The notes below the pieces were generated by a model that had not been told where the DNA came from, ran no database searches, and saw only the letters and a program-made list of their open reading frames with translations. The translations under genes were made by a program, and so were the position numbers. A stretch of 5,080 bases of DNA, taken from assembly GCA_016206635.1 (NCBI GenBank), contig JACQRF010000048.1, forward strand, positions 1 to 5,080. The letters are read 5' to 3'. Positions 1 to 5,080 of this stretch are shown piece after piece (positions within the stretch are counted from its first letter, which is position 1; every line of letters begins with the position of its first letter). The DNA is from Candidatus Omnitrophota bacterium (GTDB taxonomy: Bacteria > Omnitrophota > Gorgyraeia > 1-14-0-20-64-10 > JACQQZ01).

Positions 1-11
1 CCCCGCGCTGC

Positions 12-48
12 GGGGGGGGGGGCCCCCCCGGTTCGTGGGGGGGGGGGG
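12..48. repeat. G/C homopolymer tracts at the window edge
   Basis: An 11-G run (12-22) is followed directly by a 7-C run (23-29), then a 12-G run at 37-48. The adjoining G and C runs are self-complementary. The second G run lies inside the N-terminal codons assigned to the first response regulator and encodes a run of glycines. Such tracts are prone to polymerase slippage and to sequencing or assembly error, so true lengths and the reading frame upstream of about position 50 are not secure. They could be real (a contingency-type tract) or an artefact of a contig end; the sequence alone cannot decide. Confidence 0.7.
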
Positions 49-442
49 CACCCCTCCGGCCTCTGTCCCAGTCGTACTCGTTGTAGATGACGAGCCGGAC
101 ATCGTGGAGATCGTCTGCGACTACCTCGGCGACGCCGGGTACCGCAGCGTCGGCTGCGCCGATGGGCAGGAGGCGCTGGCGACGATCGAGCGGCAATCGC
201 CGCCCCCCGCCGCGATCATCCTTGATGTCAAGATGCCGCGGCTCGACGGGTACGGGGTGATTCGCTGGGTCAAGCGGCATCCAGTCTATCGCCAGATCGC
301 CATCATCATCCTGACCGCCACGAAGGTGTTGCGGATCACGCACGGCGCCCCGCCGCAGCCCAATCCGTTCACCACCATCCGGAAACCGTGCGAGGCGGCC
401 CCGCTGCTGGCCGCCGTCCGCCAGGTGCTCCATGGCGCGTGA
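35..442 (+). CDS. Stand-alone response regulator receiver (REC, CheY-like) protein
   Basis: A single-domain phosphoacceptor protein of about 135 residues, presumably a cytoplasmic phosphorelay intermediate or a regulator acting by protein contact; there is no output domain. Visible REC landmarks are the acidic pair in LVVDDEPD (D18, D19), the predicted phosphorylated aspartate D64 in IILDVKMPRLDG, the switch threonine T94 in IILTAT, and the conserved lysine K117 in IRKPCE. The stretch between T94 and K117 is unusual: the common GA-D-D-Y motif before the KP is replaced by a Pro-rich segment (GAPPQPNPFTTIRKP), although overall spacing is near normal. The start is uncertain. The GTG at 35 has no visible ribosome-binding site and lies beside a 12-G tract, and the frame is open back to the window edge, so the gene could begin further upstream. 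The REC fold itself begins near residue 11. Its stop codon overlaps the next regulator gene by 11 nt, suggesting co-translation. The partner histidine kinase is not in the window. Confidence 0.85.
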   Translation: MGGGGTPPASVPVVLVVDDEPDIVEIVCDYLGDAGYRSVGCADGQEALATIERQSPPPAAIILDVKMPRLDGYGVIRWVKRHPVYRQIAIIILTATKVLRITHGAPPQPNPFTTIRKPCEAAPLLAAVRQVLHGA

Positions 443-1367
443 GCGGATCGTCATCGCCGATGATGAGGCGGACATCCGCGACGTCCTGCGGATCACCCTC
501 GAGCACGAGGGGTTCGAGGTCGAGGAGGCGGCCAACGGCGCCGACGCGCTGGCGTTGATCCGCCGCCGCAGCCCGCACGTCGTCATCCTGGACTCGAAAA
601 TGCCGGAGATGACCGGGGAGGAGGTGTGCCGGACGCTCAAGAAGGATATTCTCCTGCGGCATCTGCCGGTGCTCCTCGTCACGGCCAAGGGGGAGACGGC
701 CGACAAGGTCAAGGGGCTCGGCGCCGGCGCCGACGACTACATCGTCAAACCGTTTGAGCCAGCCGAGCTCGTCGCCCGGGTCCGCATGGTCCTGCGCCGC
801 ACGACGCAGGCGCTCGACGCGAATCCGCTGACCAAGCTCCCCGGCAACTCGTCGATCATGGAGGAGCTGGAGCGCCGGCTCCAGCAGGGCGGCCCGATGG
901 CCGCCGGCTACGTGGACCTCGATCAGTTCAAGGCGTTCAACGACGCGTACGGCTTCGAGCGGGGGGACGAGGTGATCCGGGAGACGGCGCGCATCCTGCT
1001 GACGACGCTGCAGCGGCACGGGACGCCGGACGATTTTCTGGGGCACATCGGCGGGGACGACTTCGTGTTCGTGACGACGCCGGCGGCCGTGGACGCGGTC
1101 GCGGCGGCAATCGTCCGCGAGACGAAGGCGTCGCTCGCCGCCTTCTACGACGCGCCGACCCGGCGGCGGGGCTACCTCGAGGGGAAGGACCGCGGCGGCC
1201 GGCCGATGCGGGTGGGGCTGCTCTCCTGCTCCGTCGCCGTCGTCACCAACGAGCGCCGGGCGCTCACGCACGTCGCGGAGATCGCGCAGATCGGCGCGGA
1301 ATTGAAGTCCTGGGCCAAATCCCGCGGTGGCAGCCAGGTCGTGAAAGACCGTCGAACCGAGGCCTAA
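432..1367 (+). CDS. Response regulator: REC domain fused to a divergent GGDEF-type domain
   Basis: A 311-residue cytoplasmic regulator. The REC domain (about residues 4-122) is canonical: D10/D11, phospho-acceptor D54 (VILDSKMPEMTG), T84 (LLVTAKG) and K106 (GADDYIVKPFEP). After a short linker, NPLTKLPGN (131-139) opens a GGDEF-like domain. It keeps the metal-binding aspartate of the DxDxFK motif (D162 in VDLDQFKAFND), the guanine-contacting N170 and D179, and a signature written GGDDF (207-211). Departures from active diguanylate cyclases are Phe instead of His in the GHxxGD motif (GFERGD, 174-179), no Arg at the expected inhibitory-site position (TPDD at 198-201 instead of RxxD), an extended segment about 239-258 rich in Arg/Gly, and an ending ELKSWAKSRGGS instead of the usual ALYxAKxxGRN. 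It may make c-di-GMP, bind nucleotide, or be a non-catalytic output domain. The ATG at 432 lies within the end of the upstream gene, with a weak AGGTG at 423-427 as possible ribosome-binding site. The gene ends in TAA, 22 nt before a hairpin. Confidence 0.88.
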   Translation: MARERIVIADDEADIRDVLRITLEHEGFEVEEAANGADALALIRRRSPHVVILDSKMPEMTGEEVCRTLKKDILLRHLPVLLVTAKGETADKVKGLGAGADDYIVKPFEPAELVARVRMVLRRTTQALDANPLTKLPGNSSIMEELERRLQQGGPMAAGYVDLDQFKAFNDAYGFERGDEVIRETARILLTTLQRHGTPDDFLGHIGGDDFVFVTTPAAVDAVAAAIVRETKASLAAFYDAPTRRRGYLEGKDRGGRPMRVGLLSCSVAVVTNERRALTHVAEIAQIGAELKSWAKSRGGSQVVKDRRTEA

Positions 1368-1374
1368 CGGGGGG

Positions 1375-1435
1375 AGGTCCTCCAAGAAACCAACGATTGA
1401 CTCAATCGGCTGAGTCAATCGTTGGCTCCGGACCT
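1375..1435 (+). terminator. Nested hairpin downstream of the response-regulator pair (probable terminator)
   Basis: A perfect 15-bp stem pairs 1390-1404 with 1411-1425 around a 6-nt loop (ATCGGC, 1405-1410). An outer 6-bp stem, AGGTCC (1375-1380) with GGACCT (1430-1435), encloses it across an asymmetric internal loop. The hairpin lies just after the stop at 1367 and is notably more A/T-rich than its surroundings. No clean T-run follows (only GGGTTATTT), so it is not a textbook intrinsic terminator. It could slow or end transcription, protect the mRNA 3' end, or be a protein-binding palindrome. Confidence 0.6.
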
Positions 1436-1494
1436 GGGTTATTTCGCGGCGGGGGTGCTCCGAGAGATGAGCTGTTGACCACGTAAGGAGGGGG

Positions 1495-1527
1495 CTCAAG
1501 GGGGAACCCTTGCGGTGCCCCCTTGAG
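1495..1527 (-). terminator. Hairpin downstream of gltB (probable terminator)
   Basis: A perfect 10-bp stem, CTCAAGGGGG (1495-1504) with CCCCCTTGAG (1518-1527), closes a 13-nt loop. It begins 23 nt beyond the gltB stop codon (TAA on the minus strand at 1551-1553). A competing smaller hairpin is possible within it: CAAGGG (1498-1503) with CCCTTG (1507-1512). No T-run follows on the minus strand (it reads CCCCCTCCTTACG), so an intrinsic terminator is plausible but not proven. Together with the hairpin at 1375-1435 it would insulate two convergent units from each other. Confidence 0.5.
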
Positions 1528-1550
1528 GTGACAGGAAACGTTGTCAGGAG

Positions 1551-5080
<3,530 letters not shown>

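Noticed and set aside
135..144. CCGGGTACCG in the first response regulator as another copy of the gltB repeat
   Set aside because: Only 10 bp match, there is a single GGTACC-like core, and the bases encode the ordinary AGY segment of the REC domain. Chance is sufficient.
369..1499. Long minus-strand open frame opposite the second response regulator
   Set aside because: Its translation is dominated by Arg, Pro, Leu and Val in the pattern expected from the complement of a GC-rich gene. It runs through the intergenic hairpins and has no recognisable motifs, while the plus strand encodes clear REC and GGDEF motifs.

Overview
This is a GC-rich bacterial window, judged by eye from pervasive G/C at third codon positions and long open shadow frames on the opposite strand. 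The sequence does not identify the organism. The style (a tandem REC / REC-GGDEF-like pair, a large bacterial-type GltB, short KpnI-like GGTACC repeats) fits an environmental, probably uncultivated GC-rich lineage, but that is a guess.

Layout. Positions 1-48 are low-complexity G/C homopolymer tracts, and the 5' end of the first gene runs into them. Two plus-strand response-regulator genes follow. One is a stand-alone REC protein (35-442). The other is a REC protein fused to a divergent GGDEF-type domain (432-1367). They overlap by 11 nt and look like one transcription unit. A 183-nt convergent intergenic region (1368-1550) holds two hairpins, one just past the end of each flanking gene. The rest of the window (1551-5080, minus strand) is one gene: glutamate synthase large subunit (gltB), complete at its C-terminus but missing its N-terminal glutaminase portion, which lies beyond position 5080.

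How the parts relate. The regulator pair probably acts in a phosphorelay whose kinase is not in view. The second protein may make, bind or merely resemble a c-di-GMP enzyme. GltB is core nitrogen assimilation (glutamine + 2-oxoglutarate to two glutamates). The two units are convergent, so nothing here ties them functionally.

The most unusual structure is a family of short GGTACC-rich palindromic repeats inside gltB: a perfect 16-bp inverted pair at 4696-4730 and a further copy at 4276-4294. They are translated in frame as Val-Pro-Gly-Thr-Gly peptides, apparently in surface linkers. In the frame used, both orientations of the repeat encode the same peptide. I found no convincing mobile element with its own genes, CRISPR array, tRNA or rRNA.
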